This document shows positions 1 through 5,975 of a stretch of DNA of 7,059 nt, one piece after another. The first letter of the stretch is position 1. Each line of letters opens with the position of its first letter. The stretch is taken from assembly GCA_021845945.1 (NCBI GenBank), contig JAJZRD010000201.1:1-7059 (forward strand), read 5' to 3'. The notes beneath the pieces were generated by a model, which saw nothing but the letters and a program-made list of their open reading frames with translations, searched no databases and had not been told where the DNA came from. Origin of the DNA: Chloroflexota bacterium (GTDB lineage: Bacteria; Chloroflexota; UBA6077). Position numbers and translations under genes: made by a program.

Positions 1-2
1 TC

Positions 3-821
3 CGATCTCAGGGCATGTTCCAGTCCTACTACCTGATCATGATGGGACCGCCCCTGGCCGCTCTGGTAGGGGCTGCGGTCTGGTCCCTGGGGCAGATCCT
101 GCAGCGGCGACGCTGGCTCGGCTGGGTGCTGGCCGGGCTGGTCACCGGGGGCGTCCTGCTATTCCAGGCGATGATCCTGCGGCAGTACCCGGAGTACGCC
201 CGCTGGATGGTGCCAGCGGCGGCCGCGATCTGGCTGATCGGGGTGGCGTTGATGGCCTGGCGCCCGCGGCCGTGGTTGGGCCGGGGGGTCCTGGGGCTGG
301 CCATCGTGGGTCTGGTGATCGCCCCTGCGGTCTGGTCCGGGCTCACCACCTTTGGCCCAGGCTCGGGCAGGGTGACTCAGGCCGGTCCGGCGCAGTTCCA
401 GCGAGGGTTCGGGGGCACGAACTCCCCTGCCGGGTCGCTCCCCGCATCCCAGCAGCAGCTGCTGAACTACCTGCTGGCCAACAGCAATCCGAAGGGCTAT
501 CTGGTGGCAGTGGACAGCGCCACGGAGGCCGAGTCCTACATCCTGGCGACCGGGCGCCCGGTGCTCACCTTCGGCGGGTTCAACGGCAGCGACAACGTGG
601 TGAATGCCCAGCAGCTGGCCCAGATGGTCAAGGATGGACAGGTGAGGTTCGTCCTCGCCGATTCGCAGCTGACCAGGCAGAAGCCGGACGTCGCCCGTTG
701 GCTGGCCCAGAACGCCAGGCCCGTCCAGCTGCCCGGCGCCCCCGGCGCCCAGACCTTTGGCCGAGGCGGGTTCGGCGGCGGCTTCGGCGGTGGCACTCTG
801 TACGACTGCCAGCCCAGCTAA
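3..821 (+). CDS. GT39-family membrane glycosyltransferase (YkcA/YkcB-like), C-terminal part, 5' truncated
   Basis: The frame is open to the left edge, so the gene starts outside the window; the ATG at 15 is internal (its surroundings, SQGMFQSYYLIM, resemble the conserved region before a late transmembrane helix in this family). Counting from that Met, hydrophobic helices lie at about residues 9-28, 35-57, 64-82 and 87-110. A soluble C-terminal domain (about 145-268) follows, containing YLVAVDS (162-168), GRPVLTFGGFNGSD (180-193) and VRFVLAD (210-216), and ending in a Gly-rich run and LYDC. This layout (polytopic GT-C body, extracytoplasmic domain with a GGFxGSD motif, Gly-rich tail) matches bacterial YkcA/YkcB-type putative mannosyltransferases as I recall them. 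Such enzymes are thought to move sugars from polyprenyl-phosphate carriers outside the membrane; donor and acceptor cannot be inferred here. The catalytic N-terminal part is missing. The GtrA-family gene downstream fits the same envelope-glycan theme. Confidence 0.82.
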   Translation, partial: RSQGMFQSYYLIMMGPPLAALVGAAVWSLGQILQRRRWLGWVLAGLVTGGVLLFQAMILRQYPEYARWMVPAAAAIWLIGVALMAWRPRPWLGRGVLGLAIVGLVIAPAVWSGLTTFGPGSGRVTQAGPAQFQRGFGGTNSPAGSLPASQQQLLNYLLANSNPKGYLVAVDSATEAESYILATGRPVLTFGGFNGSDNVVNAQQLAQMVKDGQVRFVLADSQLTRQKPDVARWLAQNARPVQLPGAPGAQTFGRGGFGGGFGGGTLYDCQPS

Positions 822-861
822 CCCAGGTTATTCACGGCAGCCGCGGGCAAGAGAGAAAGCC

Positions 862-886
862 TGTAGCCGCAGGCTTTACGCCTGCG
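862..886 (+). repeat. REP-like palindromic repeat, copy 1
   Basis: A 25-nt unit beginning TGTAGCCGCA. Its 3' part folds as CGCAGGC-TTTAC-GCCTGCG. An alternative hairpin (AAAGCCTG 857-864 with CAGGCTTT 870-877) uses overlapping bases, so the two folds exclude each other. An inverted, diverged copy lies at 929-953. The pair sits about 40 nt after the GT39 stop codon, a usual place for REP-type elements. No U-tract follows, so it is not a classical intrinsic terminator. Confidence 0.7.
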
Positions 887-928
887 CGGTCCACGTGGTG
901 AAGCTGCGCTCTGCCGAACATGGCTACG

Positions 929-953
929 CGCACCAATAAAGGGTGCGGCTACA
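929..953 (-). repeat. REP-like palindromic repeat, copy 2 (inverted)
   Basis: Read on the minus strand this unit also begins TGTAGCCGCA and agrees with copy 1 at 19 of 25 positions. Four of the six differences lie in the stem and are paired: GG..CC in copy 1 becomes CC..GG here, so CGCACC still pairs with GGTGCG. The two copies are inverted with 42 nt between them and could also pair with each other through TGTAGCCGCA. The rest of the gap (822-1013) holds a CCACGTGG palindrome (891-898) and an isolated AATAAT (962-967) with no convincing -35; I see no other gene or RNA. Confidence 0.68.
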
Positions 954-1013
954 AGTCGATGAATAATCCGGGCTAAGAGAGTAGACACGGGTAGCCTCGG
1001 GGAGGATCGGAGA

Positions 1014-1496
1014 ATGATACGGGAGAGAACGATGTTCTGGTTGAGCTTCCCTTCGGGGCGTCTCGGCCCGCTGCAGCCGCTCGTGAGACTGATGGTCTGG
1101 CGGGGCGCCGCTCCGGTGTGGTTCCGGCAGGCCGCCAGGTACTCCGCGGTGGGGCTGTTCAACACCTTGCTGGACGCCAGCCTCTATCTGCTGCTCACCC
1201 GCTGGCTCGGCCTCGCGGGGCTCAAGGTGCTGGCCAAGGGCATCTCCTGCAGCATCAGTACAGTGAACAGCTTCCACTGGAACCGGTCCTGGACCTTCCA
1301 GTCCAACGCCAGGGCGGTAGCCATCTTCGCCCCTTTCCTGCTGGCCAGTCTGGTGGCCATAGCTATCAACGCCGCCGCCATGGACCTCTGCCTGGATCTG
1401 TTACACCAGCAGGAGATCCCTTCTCTCGTCATGGCCACGGGGATCACCCTGCTGTGGAACTTCAGCGTGAACAAGTTCGTGGTTTTCAAGAGGTGA
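1014..1496 (+). CDS. GtrA-family membrane protein
   Basis: The 160-aa product fits the GtrA family (small proteins with four membrane helices, proposed to help carry polyprenyl-phosphate-linked sugars across the membrane or to assist GT-C transferases). Helices lie at about residues 43-63, 69-86, 103-124 and 135-152. Family signatures are RYSAVGLFNTLLD (42-54) after the basic N-terminus, NSFHWNRSWTF (85-95) after helix 2, and WNFSVNKFVVF (148-158) at the C-terminus. Length is slightly above the usual 120-150 aa because of a 40-residue N-terminal extension. The ATG at 1014 has GGGGAGG 8 nt upstream (999-1005). A second in-frame ATG at 1032 with GGGAGAG just upstream (1021-1027) is possible and would remove six residues. 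It lies 192 nt after the GT39 gene on the same strand, probably with a related role in envelope glycosylation, and is convergent with the cytochrome gene. Confidence 0.88.
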   Translation: MIRERTMFWLSFPSGRLGPLQPLVRLMVWRGAAPVWFRQAARYSAVGLFNTLLDASLYLLLTRWLGLAGLKVLAKGISCSISTVNSFHWNRSWTFQSNARAVAIFAPFLLASLVAIAINAAAMDLCLDLLHQQEIPSLVMATGITLLWNFSVNKFVVFKR

Positions 1497-1526
1497 AGCT
1501 ACCCATAGGCGGTTGAGCCGGGAGAT

Positions 1527-1594
1527 GCAGCCGAAGGGCGGGTTGCTCCAACCACGCCGTTGGGACAACCCGCCCTACCGAACCAATCGGCTGC
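1527..1594. terminator. Long imperfect hairpin between convergent genes, possible bidirectional terminator
   Basis: The core arms 1535-1552 and 1559-1576 pair over 18 positions (16 Watson-Crick, one G-T, one C-A mismatch), including an uninterrupted 11 bp (AGGGCGGGTTG with CAACCCGCCCT), around a 6-nt loop. Beyond a 10-nt one-sided bulge (1577-1586), GCAGCCGA (1527-1534) pairs with TCGGCTGC (1587-1594). It fills most of the 105-nt gap between the gtrA-family stop codon and the cytochrome stop codon, so it would end or stabilise both transcripts. No T-run follows on either strand. The AGGGCGGGTT/AACCCGCCCT arms also look like a dispersed palindromic element, so a small mobile repeat is the alternative. 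Confidence 0.55.
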
Positions 1595-1601
1595 CGTAAG
1601 C

Positions 1602-2333
1602 TCAGTTCGTGTGCTTCTCGCCGTGGCAGGAGGTGCAGTCCTGCAGCACCGAGTTCCGCACCTGCTCCATGCCCGGCTTCCCGTGGCAGCTGATGCAGCC
1701 TACCACCTCGGGTCGGGGCCCCACCATCGCCACGAACTGACCATCGGCCTGGGCGTTCAGCAGCTGGGTCGCCTTCTTCGCCACCTCGCCCGTCAGCCGG
1801 GCGCAGCGGGCTTTCCGCGCGTCGGAGTCCACCGCGACCCCGTTCTTCTTGGCCCACTCCGTCACGGAGACGTGGCACAGCTGAGACCCGGAGCCCAGAT
1901 CCTCGGTGTACCAGAGGGTAAGCTCGTTGATCAGCTTGGAGCGGATCGTCGCATCCTGGTGGATCAGGCTGATCACCGCGCTCGCTCCCAGCAGCGCCCC
2001 GCAGTGGGAGCCCCAGCCGGCCACGCCGCCCTCGCCGAAGCGCAGGATATCGAAGGGTATCACGGTGAAGGGATGGCCCAACTGGCCGATCAACGCCGAG
2101 AAGGAGCCGTAGCCGCAGCCACCCTTACCGTAGTTCTCGACTCCCTTCCAGTACACTGCCTCGGGATCCAGCTTCTTGTAAGGCCACGGGAAGGGCGGGA
2201 TCTCCACCGAGGCCGCGCTGCTCCCCTGGGTAGCGAACATGCTCAGTCCTGCCGCACCCAGGGTGGCACCGGCCGCTATCTTGCCCGCACTAACCAGAAA
2301 TCCTCGTCTGGAGACCTCTTCCTGCTTGTCCAT
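1602..2333 (-). CDS. Split-Soret-like diheme cytochrome c with Tat signal
   Basis: The 243-aa product begins with a twin-arginine signal (SRRGFL at residues 8-13, hydrophobic region to about 36, likely cleavage near 40-41), so it is exported folded across the membrane. The mature part opens with PWPYKKLDPE (49-58) and contains cysteines in a C_GCAxxG-like layout: C73 (GGCGYG), C111 (GSHCGALLGA), C153 (LCHVS) and C177. Two C-terminal heme c sites follow, CISCH (213-217) and CTSCH (233-237). This order matches split-Soret cytochrome c, known from Desulfovibrio as a dimer with stacked hemes and, as I recall, an iron-sulfur centre per subunit. Its physiological electron partner is not established. 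GGGGAG lies 6 nt before the ATG (2340-2345), and the Tat motif fixes the start. The first 44 nt overlap the receiver gene, suggesting translational coupling. The sensor kinase of the cluster also has a CxxCH site, pointing to a shared redox role. Confidence 0.85.
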   Translation of the reverse strand: MDKQEEVSRRGFLVSAGKIAAGATLGAAGLSMFATQGSSAASVEIPPFPWPYKKLDPEAVYWKGVENYGKGGCGYGSFSALIGQLGHPFTVIPFDILRFGEGGVAGWGSHCGALLGASAVISLIHQDATIRSKLINELTLWYTEDLGSGSQLCHVSVTEWAKKNGVAVDSDARKARCARLTGEVAKKATQLLNAQADGQFVAMVGPRPEVVGCISCHGKPGMEQVRNSVLQDCTSCHGEKHTN

Positions 2334-2784
2334 CTTCTTCTCCCCTTTCGTCGTCGCTCGACCTATTTGAGTAGCCTTCGTCGGCTATCGAGCCCGCAGT
2401 TGGATCTTCCTCGCCCATCAACCACCGCAGGGCGGGCAGCAGCTCCGCCGCCATCTTCTCCTTCTCGAGACAGAGGTCCACGCCGCTCCTGCTCGCCATC
2501 TCCCGATAGGCCGCGATCGGTTGATCCCCGATGAGCACCAACCTCGCCGTGGGAGCCGCCGCTCTCAGACGGCACACGGCCTCGCCGGTAGCCAGGTCCG
2601 GTAGGGCGGTGTCCAGCAGTAAGATGGTGGGAGGGTGGCTTCTCGCTTGATCGATGGCGGATTCCGCCGTGCTCGCCAGGGCTACCCGCACGTCCGGAAG
2701 CTGTCGCACCAGCTCCACCATCAACTCCCGAAGGAGTTGATGGGGCTCCACCACCAGCACCGACCAGAAGCCCAAAATCAACAC
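2290..2784 (-). CDS. Stand-alone degenerate response-regulator receiver domain
   Basis: The product (up to 164 aa) is a CheY-like receiver without an output domain. The fold is recognisable: SVLVVEPHQLLRELM (8-22), phosphoacceptor D58 in TILLLDTALPD, and a KE near K108 in the usual conserved-lysine place. Two switch features are lost: the acidic pair that binds Mg2+ is E13-P14 instead of DD/ED, and the Thr/Ser after beta-4 is replaced (LVLIGDQ, G86). A hydrophilic tail (about 127-164) follows and overlaps the cytochrome start. The GTG at 2784 touches the SD-like AGGGAG (2785-2790) with no spacer; TTG at 2775, with 9 nt spacing, is the better start and removes three residues. It could be a phosphate sink, a partner-binding adaptor or a poorly phosphorylated receiver. 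Its position between the two-component pair and the cytochrome gene suggests a role in the same response. Confidence 0.75.
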   Translation of the reverse strand: MLILGFWSVLVVEPHQLLRELMVELVRQLPDVRVALASTAESAIDQARSHPPTILLLDTALPDLATGEAVCRLRAAAPTARLVLIGDQPIAAYREMASRSGVDLCLEKEKMAAELLPALRWLMGEEDPTAGSIADEGYSNRSSDDERGEEDGQAGRGLQTRISG

Positions 2785-2825
2785 TCCCTGCCCTTGTGCT
2801 CGACCGCAGCGATTTCGAAGAGTAG

Positions 2826-2846
2826 GGAGGGGCCCTGTGCCCCTCC
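2826..2846 (-). promoter_or_regulatory. GC-rich hairpin in the receiver-cytochrome leader
   Basis: GGAGGGGC (2826-2833) and GCCCCTCC (2839-2846) form a perfect 8-bp stem with a 5-nt loop, about 40 nt upstream of the receiver start. No T-run follows on the minus strand. It may protect the leader or act as a weak attenuator; the function is inference. Confidence 0.4.
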
Positions 2847-2900
2847 GCCCAGCGGGCGATGGTAGGCCGGCGGCTCCCCACCATGGTCAGTTCGGGATGG

Positions 2901-2930
2901 ACTGTAGCGTGTTTGTGCATTACGGCACAA
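2901..2930 (-). promoter_or_regulatory. Weak candidate promoter for receiver-cytochrome
   Basis: On the minus strand, TTGTGC (2930-2925, 3 of 6 to TTGACA) and TACAGT (2906-2901, 4 of 6 to TATAAT) are 18 nt apart. The match is poor and is offered mainly because the -35 would fall inside the palindrome at 2913-2930, the usual geometry for a repressor. Confidence 0.28.
2913..2930. promoter_or_regulatory. Palindromic operator candidate, Rex-like or CRP/FNR-like
   Basis: TTGTGC-N6-GCACAA is a perfect 6-bp inverted repeat spanning 18 bp. TTGTG-N8-CACAA is the outer frame of Rex operators (redox repressor sensing NADH/NAD+). The same bases read as TGTG-N8-CACA also fit the frame of CRP/FNR-type sites. 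The inner bases C/G differ from the A/T usual for both. The site lies 129-146 nt upstream of the annotated receiver start in a cluster encoding a redox protein, which favours a redox or respiratory regulator. Neither regulator is encoded in the window. Confidence 0.5.
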
Positions 2931-2950
2931 GGGCAGTGGAACCGGTTTTC

Positions 2951-2968
2951 GGGTAGGGATTACTACCC
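2951..2968. promoter_or_regulatory. GGGTAG-N6-CTACCC palindrome
   Basis: A perfect 6-bp inverted repeat with a 6-nt spacer, 20 nt upstream (in minus-strand sense) of the TTGTG palindrome. Its arms share the core GGGTA/TACCC with the operator-like palindrome in the kinase promoter (5956-5975), although the spacing differs (8 against 10 between cores). It may bind the cluster's own NarL-type regulator; this is inference. Confidence 0.35.
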
Positions 2969-3060
2969 ACTTTTCGGAGGAAGGGGATAGGGAGAGGAAC
3001 CCACCGGAAAGGGGTGATCAGCGGGTCCAGGGGGCACTGGTTCCTGGCGAGGTTTGGGGT

Positions 3061-3087
3061 ATCCCCGGTTCATCCCGAATCGGGGAT
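3061..3087 (-). terminator. Hairpin at the end of the NarL-type regulator gene
   Basis: ATCCCCG (3061-3067) pairs with CGGGGAT (3081-3087), and the stem continues through GTTC/GAAT with one mismatched position around a 5-nt loop. It begins inside the TGA stop codon of the regulator gene. No T-run follows on the minus strand, so full termination is uncertain; it may separate the regulator transcript from the downstream receiver-cytochrome unit. Confidence 0.35.
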
Positions 3088-3740
3088 CAGATCTCCACCA
3101 GACCCGCGCGGATCGCATACTTCACCAGTTCCACACGGCTGTGGATGTTCAGCTTGTCCATCAGGTTCGCCCTGTGGCCCATGACAGTCTTGATGCTCAG
3201 GCCGAGCCGGTTGGCTATCTCCTGATTGCTCAGCCCCTCGGCCACCAGCTTGAGGACCTCCCTCTCCCGGTCGGTGAGGGTGCCTGCGGCAGCCGGTTCG
3301 GCACCGAGGTCGGGCCTTCGTAGCGATCTCTCGATCACCGTCTTGGCGATGTCGGGACATAGATAGGAGCCGCCCTCCTGCACCGCCCGGACGGCGGAAA
3401 CCAGGTCGGCCCCCCGGACCTTCTTCAGCAGGTAGCCGGCCGCGCCAGCCTCGAGGATCGGGAAGACGTACTCCTTGTTGTCGTGCTGGGTCAGAACCAG
3501 CACCCGGATCCGTGGGTAGGCGGCCACGATCCGTCGGGTAGCTTCGATGCCGTCCATCTCCGGCATGGCCACGTCCATCAGGACGACGTCGGGCAACAGC
3601 TGCCCCGCCAGCTCCACGGCCTCCCGGCCGTTGCCGGCCTCCCCCACCACCAGCAGGTCCTCGTAGGACTCCAGGAGGGAGCGGATCCCATCCCGCAGCA
3701 CGGCGTGGTCGTCTACTATCAGCACTCGGATCTGTTTCAT
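3087..3740 (-). CDS. NarL/LuxR-family response regulator
   Basis: The 217-aa product is a complete NarL/FixJ-type regulator. The receiver domain (about 3-118) has acidic D10-D11, phosphoacceptor D56 ([13 protein letters not shown]), T84 (VLVLTQHD) and K106 (GYLLKK), so every phosphorylation residue is intact. A GerE/LuxR-type helix-turn-helix follows (about 154-212: [35 protein letters not shown]). The frame is open upstream to 4013, but the ATG at 3740 gives the normal receiver N-terminus ([12 protein letters not shown]). AGGGG is 11 nt before it (3752-3756), a modest site. It lies 124 nt downstream of the kinase on the same strand; HisKA_3-type kinases normally pair with NarL-type regulators, so the two are very probably cognate. 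The intervening 124 nt show only a small AGTGC/GCACT dyad. Likely DNA targets are the GGGTA/TACCC repeats in the two control regions of the cluster, which is inference. Confidence 0.93.
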   Translation of the reverse strand: MKQIRVLIVDDHAVLRDGIRSLLESYEDLLVVGEAGNGREAVELAGQLLPDVVLMDVAMPEMDGIEATRRIVAAYPRIRVLVLTQHDNKEYVFPILEAGAAGYLLKKVRGADLVSAVRAVQEGGSYLCPDIAKTVIERSLRRPDLGAEPAAAGTLTDREREVLKLVAEGLSNQEIANRLGLSIKTVMGHRANLMDKLNIHSRVELVKYAIRAGLVEI

Positions 3741-3864
3741 CTGGTCATCAACCCCTGTGTCTCCAGTGCCCGCACTCCCGACGGGTCCCCCGGACGTAGG
3801 ACGGGCCGCTCTGCCCTTGATGCACATTAGCCCTGCCTGGCCCCTGCGGCATTGCCGGCGGTTC

Positions 3865-5814
3865 TTAGCCCTGCCCTGCCGCCCGGAACTGGCCGATGGG
3901 AACTCGAATGACCACCCGGGTTCCGGCGCCCCTCTCCGAATGGATCTCCAGCTCGCCCCCCACCAGCGCCATCCGCTCTCGCATGCCCACCAGCCCCAGA
4001 CCGTGAGAGCCATTCACCCGCCGGGTCTCCGCCGGGTCGAATCCCCGGCCGTCGTCCTCCACCTCGGCCAACAGGTCGGCCTCCCGAAACTCCAGGGAGA
4101 TGCTGAGGTTGGTAGCCTCGGCGTGCCTGGCCACGTTGGTGATGGCCTCCTGGAGGGTCCGATACACCGCCGTCTCCAGCCCTGCCGGCAGCCTTCGCTC
4201 GTCGCCGCCTACCTCCAGATGAACCCGCACGCCCCTTTCGCCCAGCCTGCTCTCCGCGTACCAGCGCAGAGCCGCCGCGAGGCCCAGGTCGTCCAGGAGG
4301 GTAGGGCGCAGGTCGAAGATCAGCCGGTGCAGTCCCTCCAGAGTCGCGACAGCCAGATCCCTCATTCGCTCGAGCCTCGCGCCCACCTCCTCGCAGTTGC
4401 CCAGGTGGCGAGTGGTGGTCTCCGCGGCGAACACCAGCGCCGAGATGGACTGGCTGGTTTCGTCGTGAAGCTCTCGCGCGATCCGCTTGCGCTCCTCCTC
4501 TTCGGCGGTGATGGTCCGCTCCAGCAGCTCGGTCCTCGCCTTCTCCTTGGCCTGGAGTTCCGCGTAGAGGCTTGCCGTCTCCTGCCTGGATCGCTCCAAC
4601 TCGAGAGTCCGCTCCTGTACCCTCGCCTCCAGGGTCTGGTTCCAGCCCTGGATCTCTCTCAGGGAGGTCTGGAGGCGGCTCCTCATCGACTCGAAGGATC
4701 GGGCGAGGCGGCCGATCTCGTCGCGCCGCTCCATCCGCAGGTCCCCCGAGAGGTCGCCGGAGGCCATCCGCTCGGCGGCGTGGGTCAGCTGCGCCAGAGG
4801 GCCGGTCACGCTGCGGATGGCCAGCCAGGTCAGCAGAAGGGCCAGCCCCACGGAAACCACCGTCAGCACCAGCAACCGCTGCTGCAGGGTCCGAGCAGGT
4901 GCCATGGCCTCCTCCTCCGCCTGCCCCACGGCCACCCCCCAGGCCGTGGTGGACAGGGGCGCAAAGGCCAGCACATCCTGGCGGCGTTCTGCCTGGGAGC
5001 CCGGCTGATGGCAGGCGTGGCAGGTCCCCACGATCTCTCGCTTCTCGGCGATCAGGCTGGCGAAGCGCTCCCCGTGCTCCTGCTTCTGAAAGAGCCCGCC
5101 GGCCTCCGTGCTGGCCAGGACGATGCCCTCGCCATCGACTATCTGGGCGTAGCCGGTCTTTCCCAACCGGATAGCGGAGAGGAAGCCGCCCACGTTGGGG
5201 CTGCTCAGATCGAGGGCGCCGCCGAGAAGGCCGACGACCTCGCCACCTTTACCCCGGATGGGCACCGTCAAGCAGGCCATCGGCTCGCCGGCCGCCAGGG
5301 AGCAGTCCCCGCCGGACACCGTGGGGCTCGCCTTCAGGATCGCGGTGCTGACGTTGACCTGGTGGATGAGACTGCTGCCCAGCTCCAGGCGGCGCACGGA
5401 GGGAACCGTCCACAGCACCGTGCCCCGGCGATCCGTCAGAAACAGCGCCTTGCGAAACAGGTCCGTCTGCCCGTAGAGAGCCTCCATGGCATGCTTCTTC
5501 GGCTCCAGGTCGCCGTCCTCCAGACTGAAGGCAGGCAGGGCGGCGGCCCTCTCCAGGGTATCGAGGGCCTCGCGCAGATTCTGGTCGATGTGTTGCGCCG
5601 CCGCCCTGGCTATCAACTGCTGCTCGGCCAGGGCGTGCTGGCGGCTATCCTGCACGGCCGACAGGCCGAGGAGGCCGAAGGCAACCAGCAGCAGGGTGAG
5701 GACAAGGGCTACCATCAGGGGGATGCGGGCGTCCAGGGGCCAGAGGGTGGGAGGTGGAAGGTGGCGCCACCTCTCGGGCAGTGCAATCCGGGGGTGTCCA
5801 GTTGCGACAGTCAT
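3865..5814 (-). CDS. Membrane sensor histidine kinase (HisKA_3) with CxxCH motif in its extracytoplasmic Cache-like domain
   Basis: The 649-aa product reads: cytoplasmic N-terminus; helix 1 (about 32-54); a double-Cache-like sensor (about 55-310, with the strand pairs FLTDRRGTVLW and YAQIVDGEGIVLAS); helix 2 (about 312-334); HAMP (about 335-388); a coiled coil (about 389-437); HisKA_3 with H450 in ERKRIARELHDE; and a HATPase_c domain with N560 (EAITNVARH), DDGRGFD (587-593) and GLGLVGMRER (605-614). All catalytic boxes are present, so it should be an active NarX/DesK-type kinase. Unusually, the sensor carries CHACH (265-269), a c-type heme attachment motif, just before the last Cache strands (VLAFAPL, WGVAV). 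Two more cysteines (C171, C181) lie in the same domain. Outside the membrane such a motif could receive covalent heme, making this a redox or gas sensor. GAGGGG lies 9 nt before the ATG at 5814. It is the first gene of the cluster, behind the promoter at 5960-5988. Confidence 0.92.
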   Translation of the reverse strand: MTVATGHPRIALPERWRHLPPPTLWPLDARIPLMVALVLTLLLVAFGLLGLSAVQDSRQHALAEQQLIARAAAQHIDQNLREALDTLERAAALPAFSLEDGDLEPKKHAMEALYGQTDLFRKALFLTDRRGTVLWTVPSVRRLELGSSLIHQVNVSTAILKASPTVSGGDCSLAAGEPMACLTVPIRGKGGEVVGLLGGALDLSSPNVGGFLSAIRLGKTGYAQIVDGEGIVLASTEAGGLFQKQEHGERFASLIAEKREIVGTCHACHQPGSQAERRQDVLAFAPLSTTAWGVAVGQAEEEAMAPARTLQQRLLVLTVVSVGLALLLTWLAIRSVTGPLAQLTHAAERMASGDLSGDLRMERRDEIGRLARSFESMRSRLQTSLREIQGWNQTLEARVQERTLELERSRQETASLYAELQAKEKARTELLERTITAEEEERKRIARELHDETSQSISALVFAAETTTRHLGNCEEVGARLERMRDLAVATLEGLHRLIFDLRPTLLDDLGLAAALRWYAESRLGERGVRVHLEVGGDERRLPAGLETAVYRTLQEAITNVARHAEATNLSISLEFREADLLAEVEDDGRGFDPAETRRVNGSHGLGLVGMRERMALVGGELEIHSERGAGTRVVIRVPIGQFRAAGQG

Positions 5815-5882
5815 CGTCGTAATCCCCTCGACAGCGTCATCTTCAGGGATGAGTTACCCGTAAGAGAACGCCGGCCCACGGT

Positions 5883-5901
5883 GGGTCCTGCCATAGGACC
5901 C
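5883..5901 (-). promoter_or_regulatory. Hairpin in the kinase operon leader
   Basis: GGGTCCT (5883-5889) and AGGACCC (5895-5901) are perfect inverted arms around GCCAT. The site lies inside the predicted leader of about 139 nt, between the start of transcription near 5953 and the kinase ATG. It could be an RNA hairpin or a further protein-binding dyad. There is no T-run, so a terminator is unlikely. Confidence 0.4.
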
Positions 5902-5945
5902 GGCCGGCCATCGATTGCCTCGGAGGCGGAACAGCTACCGTGTAG

Positions 5946-5960
5946 TACCCCTCACGGGTA
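5946..5960. promoter_or_regulatory. Inverted heptamer pair, NarL-like arrangement, at the kinase transcription start
   Basis: TACCCCT (5946-5952) fits the NarL heptamer TACYYMT. One base further lies ACGGGTA (5954-5960), whose reverse complement TACCCGT differs from the consensus at one position. This is close to the 7-2-7 inverted arrangement used by NarL/NarP, with spacer 1 instead of 2. Another TACCCGT lies at 5855-5861. The cluster encodes a NarL-type regulator, so autoregulation is plausible but inferred. Confidence 0.38.
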
Positions 5961-5975
5961 TTCTAGCGGATACCC
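5956..5975. promoter_or_regulatory. Operator-like palindrome inside the kinase promoter
   Basis: GGGTAT (5956-5961) and ATACCC (5970-5975) form a perfect 6-bp inverted repeat with 8 nt between. It covers the whole -10 hexamer and half of the spacer of the promoter at 5960-5988. A protein bound here would block RNA polymerase, so repression is the simplest prediction. Confidence 0.5.

Larger units (their letters stand above)
2785..3086. other. 302-nt non-coding region upstream of the receiver-cytochrome pair
   Basis: I find no credible gene on either strand. Reading on the minus strand from the NarL-type regulator towards the receiver gene, it holds a hairpin at the regulator's stop codon, a GGGTAG/CTACCC palindrome (2951-2968), AACCGGTT (2940-2947), a TTGTG-N8-CACAA palindrome (2913-2930), a GC-rich hairpin (2826-2846) next to a smaller one (CGCCC-AGC-GGGCG, 2846-2858), and the receiver's SD-like AGGGAG. 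TTTTCGG is repeated directly at 2946-2952 and 2971-2977, 25 nt apart, around the first palindrome. The density of dyads suggests a control region giving the receiver-cytochrome pair its own promoter. Confidence 0.6.

Noticed and set aside
862..953. Intrinsic terminator of the GT39 gene
   Set aside because: No T-run follows either stem, and the inverted pair with a shared flank TGTAGCCGCA fits a repeat element better.
962..967. AATAAT as the -10 of a gtrA-family promoter
   Set aside because: No acceptable -35 at 16-18 nt upstream; the hexamer alone is not evidence.
1560..2534. 324-codon plus-strand frame opposite the cytochrome and receiver genes
   Set aside because: No ribosome binding site or recognisable domain. 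The minus-strand cytochrome has a Tat signal and two CxxCH motifs in order.
3741..4013. N-terminally extended form of the NarL-type regulator
   Set aside because: The extension overlaps the kinase 3' end and has no family similarity; the ATG at 3740 gives the standard receiver N-terminus.
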